This document shows positions 46,205 to 55,822 of a DNA stretch of 64,000 nt, in pieces. Below the pieces are notes generated by a model. It was not told the origin of the DNA. It saw only the letters and a program-made list of their open reading frames with translations, and did no database searches. This DNA is from Chlorobium sp. (GTDB taxonomy: Bacteria; Bacteroidota; Chlorobiia; Chlorobiales; Chlorobiaceae): contig SZXV01000003.1 of the NCBI GenBank assembly GCA_005862225.1, positions 62,001-126,000 of the forward strand, in the 5' to 3' direction. Position 1 is the stretch's first letter, and each line of letters starts with the position of its first letter. The translations under genes were made by a program, and so were the position numbers.

Positions 46205-48114
46205 AATTGCTTTATTCTCGAGGCCATTGTCGGGGTGTCGAAACCGATGCTTCTGTAAAGGTCATCAATGTTTCCATGGGTCACAAATGCATCGGGAAGC
46301 CCCACTTTCAAAAGTGGTCGGTGAAGCCCTTTTGCATTAAGATGGTCAATAACGGCGCTGCCGAGTCCGCCGATAGCGCTGTTTTCCTCAAGAACCACCA
46401 GATGAGTTGCCTGTGTTGCCAGCTCCTCAATTAGTTCAGTATCGAGTGGTTTGAGAAATCTCATGTTGACCACAGTCGCATGAATTCCCTCTTTATCAAG
46501 AACGTCGGCCACTTCCAGCGCTTTTCCTGTCATGGTTCCTATACTGAGCAGCGCCAACCCTTCTCCCTGACGGATAATTTTCGCTTTTCCGACGGGAAGA
46601 GCGGTAAAGTTTTTCTGCAAGGGAGTGCCAGTTCCGTTGCCTCTGGGATAACGGATCGCAACAGGGCAGTTTATGCTGTAGAGCGCCGTGTAGAGCATAT
46701 CGCGCAGCTCCTGCTCATCGGACGGCGCCATAATTACAAGGCAGGGAACGGTATGCAGATAAGAGAGGTCAAAGGCTCCGTGGTGTGTTGGGCCATCTTC
46801 ACCGACAAGACCGGCGCGGTCAATGGCAAAGACAACGTGCAGGTTTTGAAGCGCAACATCATGGATCAGTTGGTCAAACGCACGCTGAAGAAATGTTGAA
46901 TAGACGCCGAACACAGGCTTGTAGCCTTGTATTGCAAGTCCTGCGGCAAAGGTTACGGCATGACCTTCGGCTATGCCGACATCATAAAAGCGGTTTGGCA
47001 GCGCTTTCTGAAAGAGGTCAAGCGATGTGCCGCTTGGCATGGCAGCGGTAATGGCCGCAATCCTGATATCTTTCAGGGCCAGCTCAACAAGCGCCTTTCC
47101 AAAAACCTCCTGATATTTTGGGGGCTGCGAACCGTCGGCGGTCTTCAGGTTTTTGCCGGTTGTGGTGTCGAATCCGCCGTTGTGTGCGTGCCACTTGCTC
47201 TGGTTCTCTTCGGCTGGCTTGAACCCTTTGCCTTTGGTTGTGATGACATGCAGCAGTTTCGGGTGGGGAAGCGCCTGCATCTCCTTCAGCGCCTTGACGA
47301 GCTGCTCCATGTTGTGTCCATCAATCGGGCCAAAATATCTCAGGCCGAGAGCCTCAAAAAATGCGCCAGGTGTCAATGCGGCCTTGAATCCGTCTTCCAC
47401 TTTGCGGATGGCCTTTTTTGCCTTCTCACCAAGCTCATTGTTGAACAGGGAGATCGATTGCCAGAGAAGGGAGCGTGCCTTGTTATAGGTCTTGTTCAGG
47501 GTCATGTTGATCAGATGGGTTCTGAGTCCGCCGGTACTTGGCGAAATGGCCATCTGGTTGTCGTTGAGGATGACAAGCACATCACTTTTCAGATCCCCGA
47601 GGTGGTTCATCGCTTCAAATGCCATACCTCCGGTCATGCTTCCGTCTCCAATGACGGCAATAACTTTTTCTTTGCTTCCACTCAGTTCAGCCCCGGCGGC
47701 GATCCCTGCTGCAGCAGATATGGAGGTGGATGCATGGCCGACTCCAAAGGCATCATGAGGGCTTTCCGCTCTTTTGGGAAATCCGGCAAGACCGTTGAAT
47801 TGCCGGTTGGTTTGCATCTGCTCTTTTCTGCCTGTCAGTATTTTATGGACGTAGGCCTGGTGTCCGACATCCCAGATAATTTTGTCGCGGGGAGTGCTGT
47901 AGACGTGATGCAGTGCCACGGTGAGTTCAACGACGCCAAGGCTTGAAGCGAAATGGCCACCATTGACCGAAACAAGATTGATGACTTCACGGCGACACTC
48001 ATCAGCCAGTCTCTGAAGCTCAGCAAGCGTGAGCTTTTTGAGATCATCAGGTGAATGGATTGTCGAGAGGAGTGTTGACTGCTGAGTGATGGTAACAGGA
48101 AGCGAATCAGGCAT
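46183..48114 (-). CDS. dxs: 1-deoxy-D-xylulose-5-phosphate synthase
   Basis: DXS starts the MEP isoprenoid pathway from pyruvate and glyceraldehyde 3-phosphate and also supplies DXP for pyridoxal and thiamine. The 643-residue product has the thiamine diphosphate motif GDGSMTGGMAFEAMNHLGDL with the later NDNQMAISPS, the N-terminal GGHFASSLGVVELTVALHHV, IWDVGHQAYVHKILTGR, and the C-terminal pyrimidine-domain DRAGLVGEDGPTHHGAFDLS. It feeds fni, the prenyl synthase, uppS and carotenoids in this window. Confidence 0.97.
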   Translation of the reverse strand: MPDSLPVTITQQSTLLSTIHSPDDLKKLTLAELQRLADECRREVINLVSVNGGHFASSLGVVELTVALHHVYSTPRDKIIWDVGHQAYVHKILTGRKEQMQTNRQFNGLAGFPKRAESPHDAFGVGHASTSISAAAGIAAGAELSGSKEKVIAVIGDGSMTGGMAFEAMNHLGDLKSDVLVILNDNQMAISPSTGGLRTHLINMTLNKTYNKARSLLWQSISLFNNELGEKAKKAIRKVEDGFKAALTPGAFFEALGLRYFGPIDGHNMEQLVKALKEMQALPHPKLLHVITTKGKGFKPAEENQSKWHAHNGGFDTTTGKNLKTADGSQPPKYQEVFGKALVELALKDIRIAAITAAMPSGTSLDLFQKALPNRFYDVGIAEGHAVTFAAGLAIQGYKPVFGVYSTFLQRAFDQLIHDVALQNLHVVFAIDRAGLVGEDGPTHHGAFDLSYLHTVPCLVIMAPSDEQELRDMLYTALYSINCPVAIRYPRGNGTGTPLQKNFTALPVGKAKIIRQGEGLALLSIGTMTGKALEVADVLDKEGIHATVVNMRFLKPLDTELIEELATQATHLVVLEENSAIGGLGSAVIDHLNAKGLHRPLLKVGLPDAFVTHGNIDDLYRSIGFDTPTMASRIKQFYTEGQR

Positions 48115-48193
48115 GGCGTTTTAAGGCTACAGGTTATTTTTATAGAACTGTAACCATGCCTGGGTCTTCCCGGTTCCTTGCGCGGACAATGGT

Positions 48194-48619
48194 CTATATT
48201 CCTGATATCTGCAAGAGAACAGATCTCTCATGACGCGGGCCGTCAAGTTCAACAAAAAAAACTGACTGCCACTGCCCCAGCAGTATTTTTCCTTCAGAAA
48301 AAGGAACTGTTTCCGAGCTGTTCATGAAAAGTCCGAGCAGATGGGAATGTGCATTGTGGCGGCCATCAATTGGATTGAGGTTATGCTGGTAGTTGCCATC
48401 TTTCGGGACAAGTCGCTTAAGGAAAGTCTCCATATCTTCAAGCAGACGATCCTCTTTTTCATTGATATTGATAAAGGCGGTCGAGTGACGGCTGATCACG
48501 GTAATCTGGCCTCGATCCAGCCGCGTTGCAGAGAGTGTTGCTGTTATCTCTGCAGTAATGTCAATAATTTGAATTGGTTTTGTGGTTGGTAACGAAATAA
48601 CGTGTGTAATGACTTGCAT
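48194..48619 (-). CDS. YjbQ family protein (UPF0047)
   Basis: 141 residues with the family sequences SRHSTAFININEKEDRLLED, DGRHNAHSHLLGLFMNSSE, and LGQWQSVFFVELDGPRHER. The three His plus Glu residues form the metal-like site of this trimeric fold. E. coli YjbQ has low thiamine-phosphate synthase activity, but the main cellular role is unknown. It lies 79 bases before dxs on the same strand; dxs makes the thiamine precursor DXP, which may or may not be meaningful. Confidence 0.9.
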   Translation of the reverse strand: MQVITHVISLPTTKPIQIIDITAEITATLSATRLDRGQITVISRHSTAFININEKEDRLLEDMETFLKRLVPKDGNYQHNLNPIDGRHNAHSHLLGLFMNSSETVPFSEGKILLGQWQSVFFVELDGPRHERSVLLQISGI

Positions 48620-48686
48620 GGGATGAAATGTCGATAAAATGTAAAGTAGCTTTCAAACAGGAAGAGTCCCGGAGAACAAAGGCCAT

Positions 48687-50156
48687 CTATTCTTGTTGGA
48701 ATACTGCCAACGTCGTCATACAGGTAATGACCAATGCCTCATGAGGCGCAAGATTTACAGCCATCACCTTTTCGGTATAACGAACGCTTGTTTTGTTTTT
48801 GATTTCTGTACTGAGTACGGTGAATTTTTTGAAGGCGTCATTTTCAAGGGATGGGTGACGGAATTCAAGAGCAACCCCTGTTGACTGGAAATTGGCAAGC
48901 ACATAAGCGTTTTCTTTGGCAGTGAAACGATGAAATCCAAGACAATGGGAGTTGTTTGGTGCATTCAGGTCAAGCCATTCGATTCGCCCCTCCTGAAACA
49001 CCTCTCTCTCCTGAAGTAAAAACAGCTTTTTGTAGAACTCGGCCAGATTTTCGTCACTGGGCTCAATTGCCTGTCGAAGAAGCTGAACAGGAATTTTTTT
49101 GGTTAAGCCATAGATCTGATCCTGATGGATAAGATGCATTCCTGGAGATGTCAGCATCACCAGAGCAGCGGCCTTGTTGTTCAGTCCGATTTTTTCTGCA
49201 GCCCTTGGCTCATCATGGTTTTCAAGAAACCGGCAGAGATGTTTCTGGTACTCCCAATTGCCGAGCAGGTGCCCCGTCAGTTTTTCAACATTCACCGCTC
49301 CATTGCTGAGGTAGTCATAAAATGTTTTGTCGTAGGTAAAGTCAAAGCCCTGTTGCTGCAGCTCCCACTCCTTGTTCCAGTAAGCCTCGGCCAAAAAGAT
49401 AAAGTCTGGATGGCGAACCTTGACTGCGGCAATGGCATCGCCCCAGAACTCCTCTTCCATATAGCCGCCAAGGTTGCTCCATGTCGTGTTGAAAACGCTT
49501 TTCAGTACCAGCATCGCCACGTCGCACCTGACGGCATCGCACAGTGAACTGATCTTGAAAAGGTTTTCCGTCATCATCTTGTGCGTCTCTTTTCTTGCGT
49601 AGTTGAGCTGCAGTGTGTCTGTCCAGGGATCAAAGTATGGGTCTTTTCCGTAAGCCAGGTATTTCCCTTTTATATATTCATAGGCTCCACCGGGATCCTG
49701 GCACTGCTCCTCTCCGCACATTGGAATAAAATACTCAGGGTGTTCAGGCAGGAACGCATTGTCGAGAGCAAGATGGTTTGGCACAAAGTCAAGCATGAGT
49801 TTAATGCCGCTTGCATGAAGCTTTTCACGAAAGGTCAGGAGCTCGGTTTCTCCTCCCAGCACTTCATTAACAGTATAAGATGGTATGGAATAGGGTGATG
49901 ATGCAATATCCTCGGGTGTTACCGTCGGGATATGTTGCAGAAAGGATGCCCGAAGGCCCTGATGTGCAGTTGCAATAGCCTTGCTGTACTGACTTGGTTT
50001 CCACACACCCATGAGCCAGACAATATCAAACCCACAGGATGAAAAAAAAGCGAACTCTTCATCGGGAATGTTGCCAAGAGTCACGGCACGGTTATGCTCT
50101 ATGCTCAGTTTCTGAAGCCATATCCTTGTGTTAATTTCGTAAACCAGAGGAAACAT
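48687..50156 (-). CDS. GH13 alpha-amylase-family enzyme, cytoplasmic
   Basis: 489 residues with a GH13 (beta/alpha)8 barrel from the N-terminus (YEINTRIWLQKLS, GFDIVWLMGVWKPS, LMLDFVPNHLALDN). Catalytic residues: nucleophile Asp212 (CDAVRCDVAM), acid/base Glu257 (FLAEAYW) and Asp315 (ENHDEPRA). There is no signal peptide or carbohydrate-binding module, so it acts inside the cell on glycogen or maltooligosaccharides, or as a trehalose- or sucrose-type transferase; the exact specificity is open. It stands between dxs/yjbQ and the divergent helicase gene. Confidence 0.9.
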   Translation of the reverse strand: MFPLVYEINTRIWLQKLSIEHNRAVTLGNIPDEEFAFFSSCGFDIVWLMGVWKPSQYSKAIATAHQGLRASFLQHIPTVTPEDIASSPYSIPSYTVNEVLGGETELLTFREKLHASGIKLMLDFVPNHLALDNAFLPEHPEYFIPMCGEEQCQDPGGAYEYIKGKYLAYGKDPYFDPWTDTLQLNYARKETHKMMTENLFKISSLCDAVRCDVAMLVLKSVFNTTWSNLGGYMEEEFWGDAIAAVKVRHPDFIFLAEAYWNKEWELQQQGFDFTYDKTFYDYLSNGAVNVEKLTGHLLGNWEYQKHLCRFLENHDEPRAAEKIGLNNKAAALVMLTSPGMHLIHQDQIYGLTKKIPVQLLRQAIEPSDENLAEFYKKLFLLQEREVFQEGRIEWLDLNAPNNSHCLGFHRFTAKENAYVLANFQSTGVALEFRHPSLENDAFKKFTVLSTEIKNKTSVRYTEKVMAVNLAPHEALVITCMTTLAVFQQE

Positions 50157-50396
50157 TGAATCGTGTCTATTTTATATGGATGGCTAATATTTTAGCGCTA
50201 AATATAAGAACTCTTAAAGCTAAAAATGAGCGATAACAGCCAAAAAAAACTTGATGCATTGCTCTCTTTTGATTTGTTTGGCGCTAATTTGTAAAAAGGG
50301 TAAAGTTATACGAAATTCAACAGGAGATTTTGGCGCGGCCTGACTGGAAAGAGATGGTATGGGAGCGTTCTAACAGTAAACCGGTATGCAGAAGTA

Positions 50397-52625
50397 TTGA
50401 CGGATTTTTTAAACGATCTCAATGACGTACAGCGCAATGCTGTTACTGCTACTTCCGGGCCTGTTATGGTACTGGCGGGTGCGGGTTCAGGCAAGACAAG
50501 GGTGATAACCTACCGTATCGCATACCTTATCAACAATGAGGGGGTTTCTCCCCAAAATATTCTTGCGCTCACCTTTACCAACAAGGCTGCGGGCGAGATG
50601 CGTCACCGGGTAGACACTCTGCTTCATCAGGGCAGTGCCCGGGGTTTGTGGATTGGGACGTTTCATTCTATTTTTGCCCGTCTTCTTCGGAACTACATTG
50701 ACCTGATTGGTTATAACCGGAACTTTTCAATCTTTGATACTGATGACAGTAAAAGTCTGATCCGGCAATCGATGACGGAACTCAATATCTCTGTTGAATC
50801 GGTGCCTGTCAATACGGTGCAGGGGATGATCAGCAGGGCTAAAAACAGTTTTATTCTGCCCGCCGAGTTTCACCGTAATGCAAGTGATTATAACCAGCAG
50901 AAGGCGTCACAGATCTATGAGCTGTATACACGGAAACTGAAGGAGAACAACGCCCTTGATTTTGATGATCTGTTGATCAAGCCAATTGAACTTTTTAACG
51001 CGCAGCCGGAGGTGCTCCGGGAGCTGCAAGAGGCTTTCCGTTACATCATGATCGATGAGTATCAGGATACCAATCGGGCGCAGTATCTTGTGGCTAAAAT
51101 GCTTGGAGCAAAGCATCGTAATATTTTTGTTGTGGGTGATGATGCCCAGTCGATTTACTCTTGGCGCGGCGCTGATATCTCCAATATCCTGAACTTTCAG
51201 GACGACTATCATGACGCACTGACCTTCAAGCTTGTCGAAAATTATCGGAGTACGGGAAATATTCTGAAGGCGGCAAACAGTGTCATCGGTCGTAATCTCA
51301 GGCAGATCAAAAAAGAGCTTATTTCGCATCGTGATGATGGCGAGCCTCTGACGCTGATTGAGGCGTACAATGAGCGGAATGAGGCAGAGCGGGTCGGAGA
51401 GCAGATACGTCTCTTGCAGAAAAAGCAGGGCCGGGAGTTCAAAAGCTTTGCTGTTTTTTATCGAACCAATGCTCAGTCGAGGGTCGTTGAAGATGTTATG
51501 CGTCAGAACAAGATCCCCTACAGATTGTTCGGAAGTGTCTCGTTCTACAAACGCAAGGAGATCAAGGATGCCGTTGCTTATCTTCGGTTCATTCTCAATG
51601 AACGTGACAGCGAATCACTGATACGAATTATCAATTTCCCACCCCGTAAAATCGGCGATGTCAGTATTCATAAACTGAAGGAGTTTGCTGAAGATCGGGG
51701 GATTAATCTTTACGATGCGATCAGATGTTCTGAAGAGGGTGGCTTTTCGGCGCGCCTAGTCAATGCTCTGAGCTCTTTCAGTGCCGTCATTGAGGCGCTC
51801 AAGCTTCTTGCGGAGAATGGGACGGTCTACGAAGTGCTGACTGAGTTATTCAACCTGACCTCTATTCCGTTATTGTTGCAGGCAGAAAACACTCCTGAAT
51901 CGCTGGCGCGGCATGAAAATCTTCAGGAGTTGCTCTCCATGGCAAGAGATTTTTCTGACCATAACCCGGATGGCGGTTCGCTTGGCGATTTTCTGGAGAA
52001 TATTTCACTTGCTTCTGACTATGAAGAGACGCAGGATTCGGATAATTATGTCTCATTAATGACGGTGCATGCTGCCAAGGGGCTGGAGTTCCCTGTGGTT
52101 TTTATTACCGGTCTTGAGGAGAGGCTTTTTCCACTGCACTGCTATGAGCCTGAAGAACTTGAGGAAGAGCGTCGGCTTTTTTATGTGGCTATGACGAGAG
52201 CGCAGGAGAAAATCTTTATTTCCTGGGCCCAGAGCCGATATCAGTATGGTCAGTTGCATCACTCTCTTCCATCAATGTTTATCAGCGAAATTGATTCTTC
52301 GATTATTCAGACGGAGGGGGAGATATTTCTTTCTGATCGAAAGACAAAGGAGAGTTCACAATCCGGTTCCTCTTTGTCATCAAGGGGTTTTCAGCAGAAA
52401 TCGATGGCGCCAGTAACAAACGCTCATGTTACAGAAGCGAAATCAAGCTCCTCCCGGTCAGCACTTCATAAGGGAACGATGGTGCATCACGCACTTTTTG
52501 GTCCGGGTGTTGTGCTTGAAGTCCAGGGAAGCGGGGCAAGTCAGAAAGTTAAAATAACATTTCGCCAAGCGGGGGAGAAGACGCTCATGGTGCAGTATGC
52601 CAATCTGAAAATTCAGCCGAAATAA
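50397..52625 (+). CDS. ATP-dependent DNA helicase UvrD/PcrA
   Basis: This superfamily 1A 3'-5' helicase works in excision and mismatch repair. The 742-residue product has all motifs: Q-motif LNDVQRNAVT, Walker A AGAGSGKTRVITYR, TFTNKAAGEMRHRV, Walker B IDEYQDTNRAQY, VGDDAQSIYSWRGADI, LVENYRSTGNIL, and motifs V/VI MTVHAAKGLEFPVVFI and RRLFYVAMTRAQEKI. The C-terminal KGTMVHHALFGPGVVLEVQG is the PcrA-like Tudor domain. Start is TTG 50397. Between 50226 and 50294 upstream there is a 22-codon frame I do not regard as a gene. Confidence 0.95.
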   Translation: MTDFLNDLNDVQRNAVTATSGPVMVLAGAGSGKTRVITYRIAYLINNEGVSPQNILALTFTNKAAGEMRHRVDTLLHQGSARGLWIGTFHSIFARLLRNYIDLIGYNRNFSIFDTDDSKSLIRQSMTELNISVESVPVNTVQGMISRAKNSFILPAEFHRNASDYNQQKASQIYELYTRKLKENNALDFDDLLIKPIELFNAQPEVLRELQEAFRYIMIDEYQDTNRAQYLVAKMLGAKHRNIFVVGDDAQSIYSWRGADISNILNFQDDYHDALTFKLVENYRSTGNILKAANSVIGRNLRQIKKELISHRDDGEPLTLIEAYNERNEAERVGEQIRLLQKKQGREFKSFAVFYRTNAQSRVVEDVMRQNKIPYRLFGSVSFYKRKEIKDAVAYLRFILNERDSESLIRIINFPPRKIGDVSIHKLKEFAEDRGINLYDAIRCSEEGGFSARLVNALSSFSAVIEALKLLAENGTVYEVLTELFNLTSIPLLLQAENTPESLARHENLQELLSMARDFSDHNPDGGSLGDFLENISLASDYEETQDSDNYVSLMTVHAAKGLEFPVVFITGLEERLFPLHCYEPEELEEERRLFYVAMTRAQEKIFISWAQSRYQYGQLHHSLPSMFISEIDSSIIQTEGEIFLSDRKTKESSQSGSSLSSRGFQQKSMAPVTNAHVTEAKSSSSRSALHKGTMVHHALFGPGVVLEVQGSGASQKVKITFRQAGEKTLMVQYANLKIQPK

Positions 52626-52647
52626 GTACACTCAATAACGTTCTGCT

Positions 52648-53679
52648 ATGAAGATACTTTTTGGAGTTCAGGGGACAGGGAATGGCCATATCAGTCGAAG
52701 TCGTGAGCTTGTCAGGAAACTCAAGTCGGATGGTCATGACGTTGAGGTTATCCTCAGCGGGAGAAAAGAAGAGGAGCTGAAGGAGATAGAGATTTTTGAG
52801 CCTTATCGGGTGATGAAGGGAATGACGCTGGTTACCTACAAGGGAAAGCTGAACTATGTTGATACCATGTTCAGGCTTGACCTGATCAGTTTGCTGTCGG
52901 ATATTCTGATGCTTGATACTGATGGAACCGACTTGATTATCACGGATTTTGAGCCGATTACCTCAATGGCGGCAAAACTGAAAAATATCCCTTCCATGGG
53001 TTTTGGTCATCAGTACGCTTTTCAGTACGACATTCCCATCTCGCGGGGGACGATATTTGAAAAATACGCCTTGCTGAATTTTGCGCCAGCCCGATACAAT
53101 GCAGGACTTCACTGGAATCATTTTAATCAGCCGATTTTTCCGCCTGTTATTCCCGAAACGTTGTATGCCCTTCATACCGTGAGTGTTGTCAAGGAGAAAG
53201 TCCTTGTTTATCTCCCCTTTGAAGAGGCGGAGGATATATCGCTTTTTCTCAATCCGTTTACCGGATTTGAGTTTTATATCTATGGAAAGGTAACGGAAGC
53301 TCTTGATGAGGGACATTTGCATTTCAGGCCTTATTCTCGAGAAGGTTTCCTTGGTGATCTCATGGAGTGTAACGGCGTTGTATGCAATGCAGGGTTTGAG
53401 CTTCCCGGTGAGGCGCTGCATCTTGGGAAAAAACTTTTGCTGCGCCCTCTTGATGGTCAGATCGAACAGCAATCCAATGCACTCGGGATGGTGGAACTCG
53501 GGTATGGAATGGCAATGGACAGTCTTGATGGATCTGTTTTGGCCGACTGGCTTCAGAAGCCCGGCCGGGAGCCATTGCGTTATGCCCGAACAGTGGACTA
53601 TATTGCCGAATGGATTGGTTGCGGTCATTGGGAAGAGCTTCCGAAATACACAGCAGCCGCCTGGGCGGAAAAAATCTGA
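52648..53679 (+). CDS. GT-B glycosyltransferase, MJ1255/VC2487-like family
   Basis: 343 residues: FGVQGTGNGHISRSRELVRK is the N-terminal donor-side loop of GT1-like GT-B enzymes (compare MurG GGTGGH), and DGQIEQQSNALGMVELGYGM is the C-terminal nucleotide-sugar site region, with CNAGFELPGEALHLGKKLLL. This matches a poorly characterised archaeal/bacterial family. The acceptor is unknown. It follows the helicase by 22 bases and is followed after six bases by a nitroreductase. Confidence 0.8.
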   Translation: MKILFGVQGTGNGHISRSRELVRKLKSDGHDVEVILSGRKEEELKEIEIFEPYRVMKGMTLVTYKGKLNYVDTMFRLDLISLLSDILMLDTDGTDLIITDFEPITSMAAKLKNIPSMGFGHQYAFQYDIPISRGTIFEKYALLNFAPARYNAGLHWNHFNQPIFPPVIPETLYALHTVSVVKEKVLVYLPFEEAEDISLFLNPFTGFEFYIYGKVTEALDEGHLHFRPYSREGFLGDLMECNGVVCNAGFELPGEALHLGKKLLLRPLDGQIEQQSNALGMVELGYGMAMDSLDGSVLADWLQKPGREPLRYARTVDYIAEWIGCGHWEELPKYTAAAWAEKI

Positions 53680-53685
53680 ACCTTT

Positions 53686-54270
53686 ATGCGGATGGAATTC
53701 AGGGATCTTGTGACGAAATGCCGGAGTTACCGGAGATTTGCCGGCGAATGTCCGGTTACAGAAGATACTGTTCGGGAACTTGTTGAGCTTGTCTGTTATA
53801 TCCCTTCAGCCAGAAACCTTCAGCCATTGAAGTATATTGCGGTCTGTGATCCTGTTGTTGCTGCCGCTCTGTATCCAAGCCTCTCATGGGCAGGCTATCT
53901 TGCTGACTGGTCAGGTCCGGAAAAGGATGAACGGCCGCAGGCTTATATTGTCATGCTTGGTGATTCCTGCATAAGCCATGATTTTGCCTGTGACAGTGGA
54001 ATTGCTGCCCAGACTATTCTTCTTGGTGCAACAGCCTCCGGTCTCGGCGGATGCATCATCGCCAACCTTGATCGAAAAAAAATCATTGAATTACTGAAAA
54101 TTCCGGAGGGATTTTCACTTCTTATGGTTATTGCGCTTGGAAAGCCCGTAGAGACCGTCGTTATTGACCAGATGTCGGTTCAGGATTCTGTTCGTTACTT
54201 CAGGGATGTGAACGGGATTCACCATGTTCCCAAAAGAGTTGTTGACGACGTTCTTATAAAGTTTTATTAA
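53686..54270 (+). CDS. Nitroreductase-family flavoprotein
   Basis: 194 residues with the FMN-binding start RSYRRFAGECPVTEDTVREL, IPSARNLQPLKYIAV (the SxxNxQP motif), and GIAAQTILLGATASGLGGCI plus LMVIALGKPVE, all typical of the family. Members reduce nitro compounds, quinones, or flavins (BluB-like) with NAD(P)H. It is six bases after the glycosyltransferase gene, so co-transcription is likely; a functional link is not evident. Confidence 0.88.
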   Translation: MRMEFRDLVTKCRSYRRFAGECPVTEDTVRELVELVCYIPSARNLQPLKYIAVCDPVVAAALYPSLSWAGYLADWSGPEKDERPQAYIVMLGDSCISHDFACDSGIAAQTILLGATASGLGGCIIANLDRKKIIELLKIPEGFSLLMVIALGKPVETVVIDQMSVQDSVRYFRDVNGIHHVPKRVVDDVLIKFY

Positions 54271-54381
54271 CTTGTTTTTCTTAAGGCAGAGGAAAAATCG
54301 TAACTTGCATGACGCTATTTTTTCTCTTCCGCAGAGTTGGTGCCTGTTGGGATTATTGAGCTTTTAACAAGGGGAATTTTT

Positions 54382-55683
54382 ATGTTGTCGAGAGACTTGA
54401 CGGAAAGCCAGTTGCAGACCAGAGTTATCATTTATTCGGGAAAAGGGGGTACCGGAAAAACCACCATTTCCTCTTCAACGGCTGTTGCCCTGGCAAGGCA
54501 GAACAAGAAAGTGCTGATTATGTCCTCCGATCCGGCCCATTCACTTTCGGATGTTTTTAATACCCGGATCAGCCGCAATGATCCCCAGAAAATTGAAGGC
54601 AATCTTTACGGCCTCGAAGTCGATACGATTCATGAGCTGAAAAAGAATATGTCAGGTTTTCAGAAATTTGTTTCTACCTCGTATAAAAACAAGGGTATTG
54701 ACAGTGGCATGGCTTCCGAGTTAACCACACAACCCGGACTTGACGAGATTTTCGCCTTGAGCCGCCTGCTTGACGAGGCGCAGTCCGGCAAATGGGATGC
54801 GGTTGTGCTCGACACCTCTCCGACAGGCAATACGCTCCGCCTGCTTGCCTACCCGGAAATCATTATCGGCGGCAATATGGGCAAGCAGTTTTTCAAGCTT
54901 TATAAAAGCATGTCTTCACTGGCGCGGCCATTGAATGGAAAGTCAATTCCTGATGATGAATTTTTTAATGAGGTTAACGTTCTCCTCAAACAGATGGAGG
55001 ATATCAACAAGTTCATTCTCAGTCCGGAGGTTACCTTTCGACTGGTACTGAACCCTGAAAAGCTATCCATTCTTGAAACAAAGCGCGCCTATACGTTTGT
55101 TCACCTTTACGGAATCAATGTTGACGGCATTGTGATCAACAAGATTCTCCCTACCTCAAAAACGGTTGGAGAGTATTTCGAGTTCTGGGCTGATCTGCAC
55201 AGCAAATACCTTATGGAGATCGATCAATCCTTTTATCCTACCCCGGTTTTTCGCTGTCAATTGCAGAGAACGGAGCCGATAGGAGCCGATGCCCTGCATG
55301 ACATCAGCAAACTTGTTTTTGGAGAACAGAGCCCGGACAAGATTTTTTACTCGGGCAAGAATTTCTGGATTGAAACCAGGAAAAATGCGGCATCGGATGA
55401 CCATCTTGAGGTGCTTTGCATCAAGATTCCATTTCTCCAGGATGCTGAAGAGGTGATTGTCGACAGGATGGGTACTGATATTGTTGTGACTGTGGACAGG
55501 GCCCAGAGGATCATAACCCTGCCCAGAGCCTTGTACAGCCTTGAACTGGAAAAGTATATCATCGAAGATAATCTCCTGAGGGTTGTGTTCAGGGAGATAC
55601 CGGTAGAAAAGGAGGAATTGGAGCTGAGTGTCAATAAAAATATGCTCGACAAGCTTCGCTCAATGAGGCGAATGAAGCTATGA
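54382..55683 (+). CDS. ArsA/Get3-family ATPase with alpha-crystallin tail (Get3d-like)
   Basis: 433 residues. N-terminal deviant Walker A SGKGGTGKTTISSSTAVALA (signature Lys), switch I MSSDPAHSLSDVF, switch II VVLDTSPTGNTLRLLAYPE, and RLVLNPEKLSILETKRAY typical of ArsA/Get3. There is one ATPase domain only, no CxxC of eukaryotic Get3 and no arsenite-binding Cys set. The last 90 residues (ILMQ-free beta-rich segment with EEVIVDRMGTDIVVTVDR and IITLPRALYSLEL) look like the ArsA_HSP20 alpha-crystallin domain, the mark of the Get3d subfamily of phototrophs and plants. Start ATG 54382 follows GGGG; the frame opens at 54337. Likely a client-protein chaperone, not an arsenic pump. Confidence 0.85.
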   Translation: MLSRDLTESQLQTRVIIYSGKGGTGKTTISSSTAVALARQNKKVLIMSSDPAHSLSDVFNTRISRNDPQKIEGNLYGLEVDTIHELKKNMSGFQKFVSTSYKNKGIDSGMASELTTQPGLDEIFALSRLLDEAQSGKWDAVVLDTSPTGNTLRLLAYPEIIIGGNMGKQFFKLYKSMSSLARPLNGKSIPDDEFFNEVNVLLKQMEDINKFILSPEVTFRLVLNPEKLSILETKRAYTFVHLYGINVDGIVINKILPTSKTVGEYFEFWADLHSKYLMEIDQSFYPTPVFRCQLQRTEPIGADALHDISKLVFGEQSPDKIFYSGKNFWIETRKNAASDDHLEVLCIKIPFLQDAEEVIVDRMGTDIVVTVDRAQRIITLPRALYSLELEKYIIEDNLLRVVFREIPVEKEELELSVNKNMLDKLRSMRRMKL

Positions 55684-55822
55684 AATACGCATATAGTTCG
55701 TTTTGTAAGAATAATTCAGGGGAAAAAGTTTAAGTTTTCAAGGGAAACTTGTATCTTCAACGTTTAAAGTGTCGAGTTAAAGGGGATTTACCCCAATCTT
55801 TGTTAAAGAATCAGCTTATATC

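Noticed and set aside
46927-47946. 339-codon plus-strand frame opposite dxs
   Set aside because: Antisense shadow of the conserved dxs sequence, without start signals or protein-like composition.
50226-50294. 22-codon frame upstream of the helicase gene
   Set aside because: Too short to judge, no ribosome-binding site, and no overlap with the helicase start at 50397.
54382-55683. Arsenic efflux ATPase (arsA) with an arsenic operon
   Set aside because: Only one ATPase domain, no arsenite-binding cysteines, and no arsB, arsR or arsC nearby.
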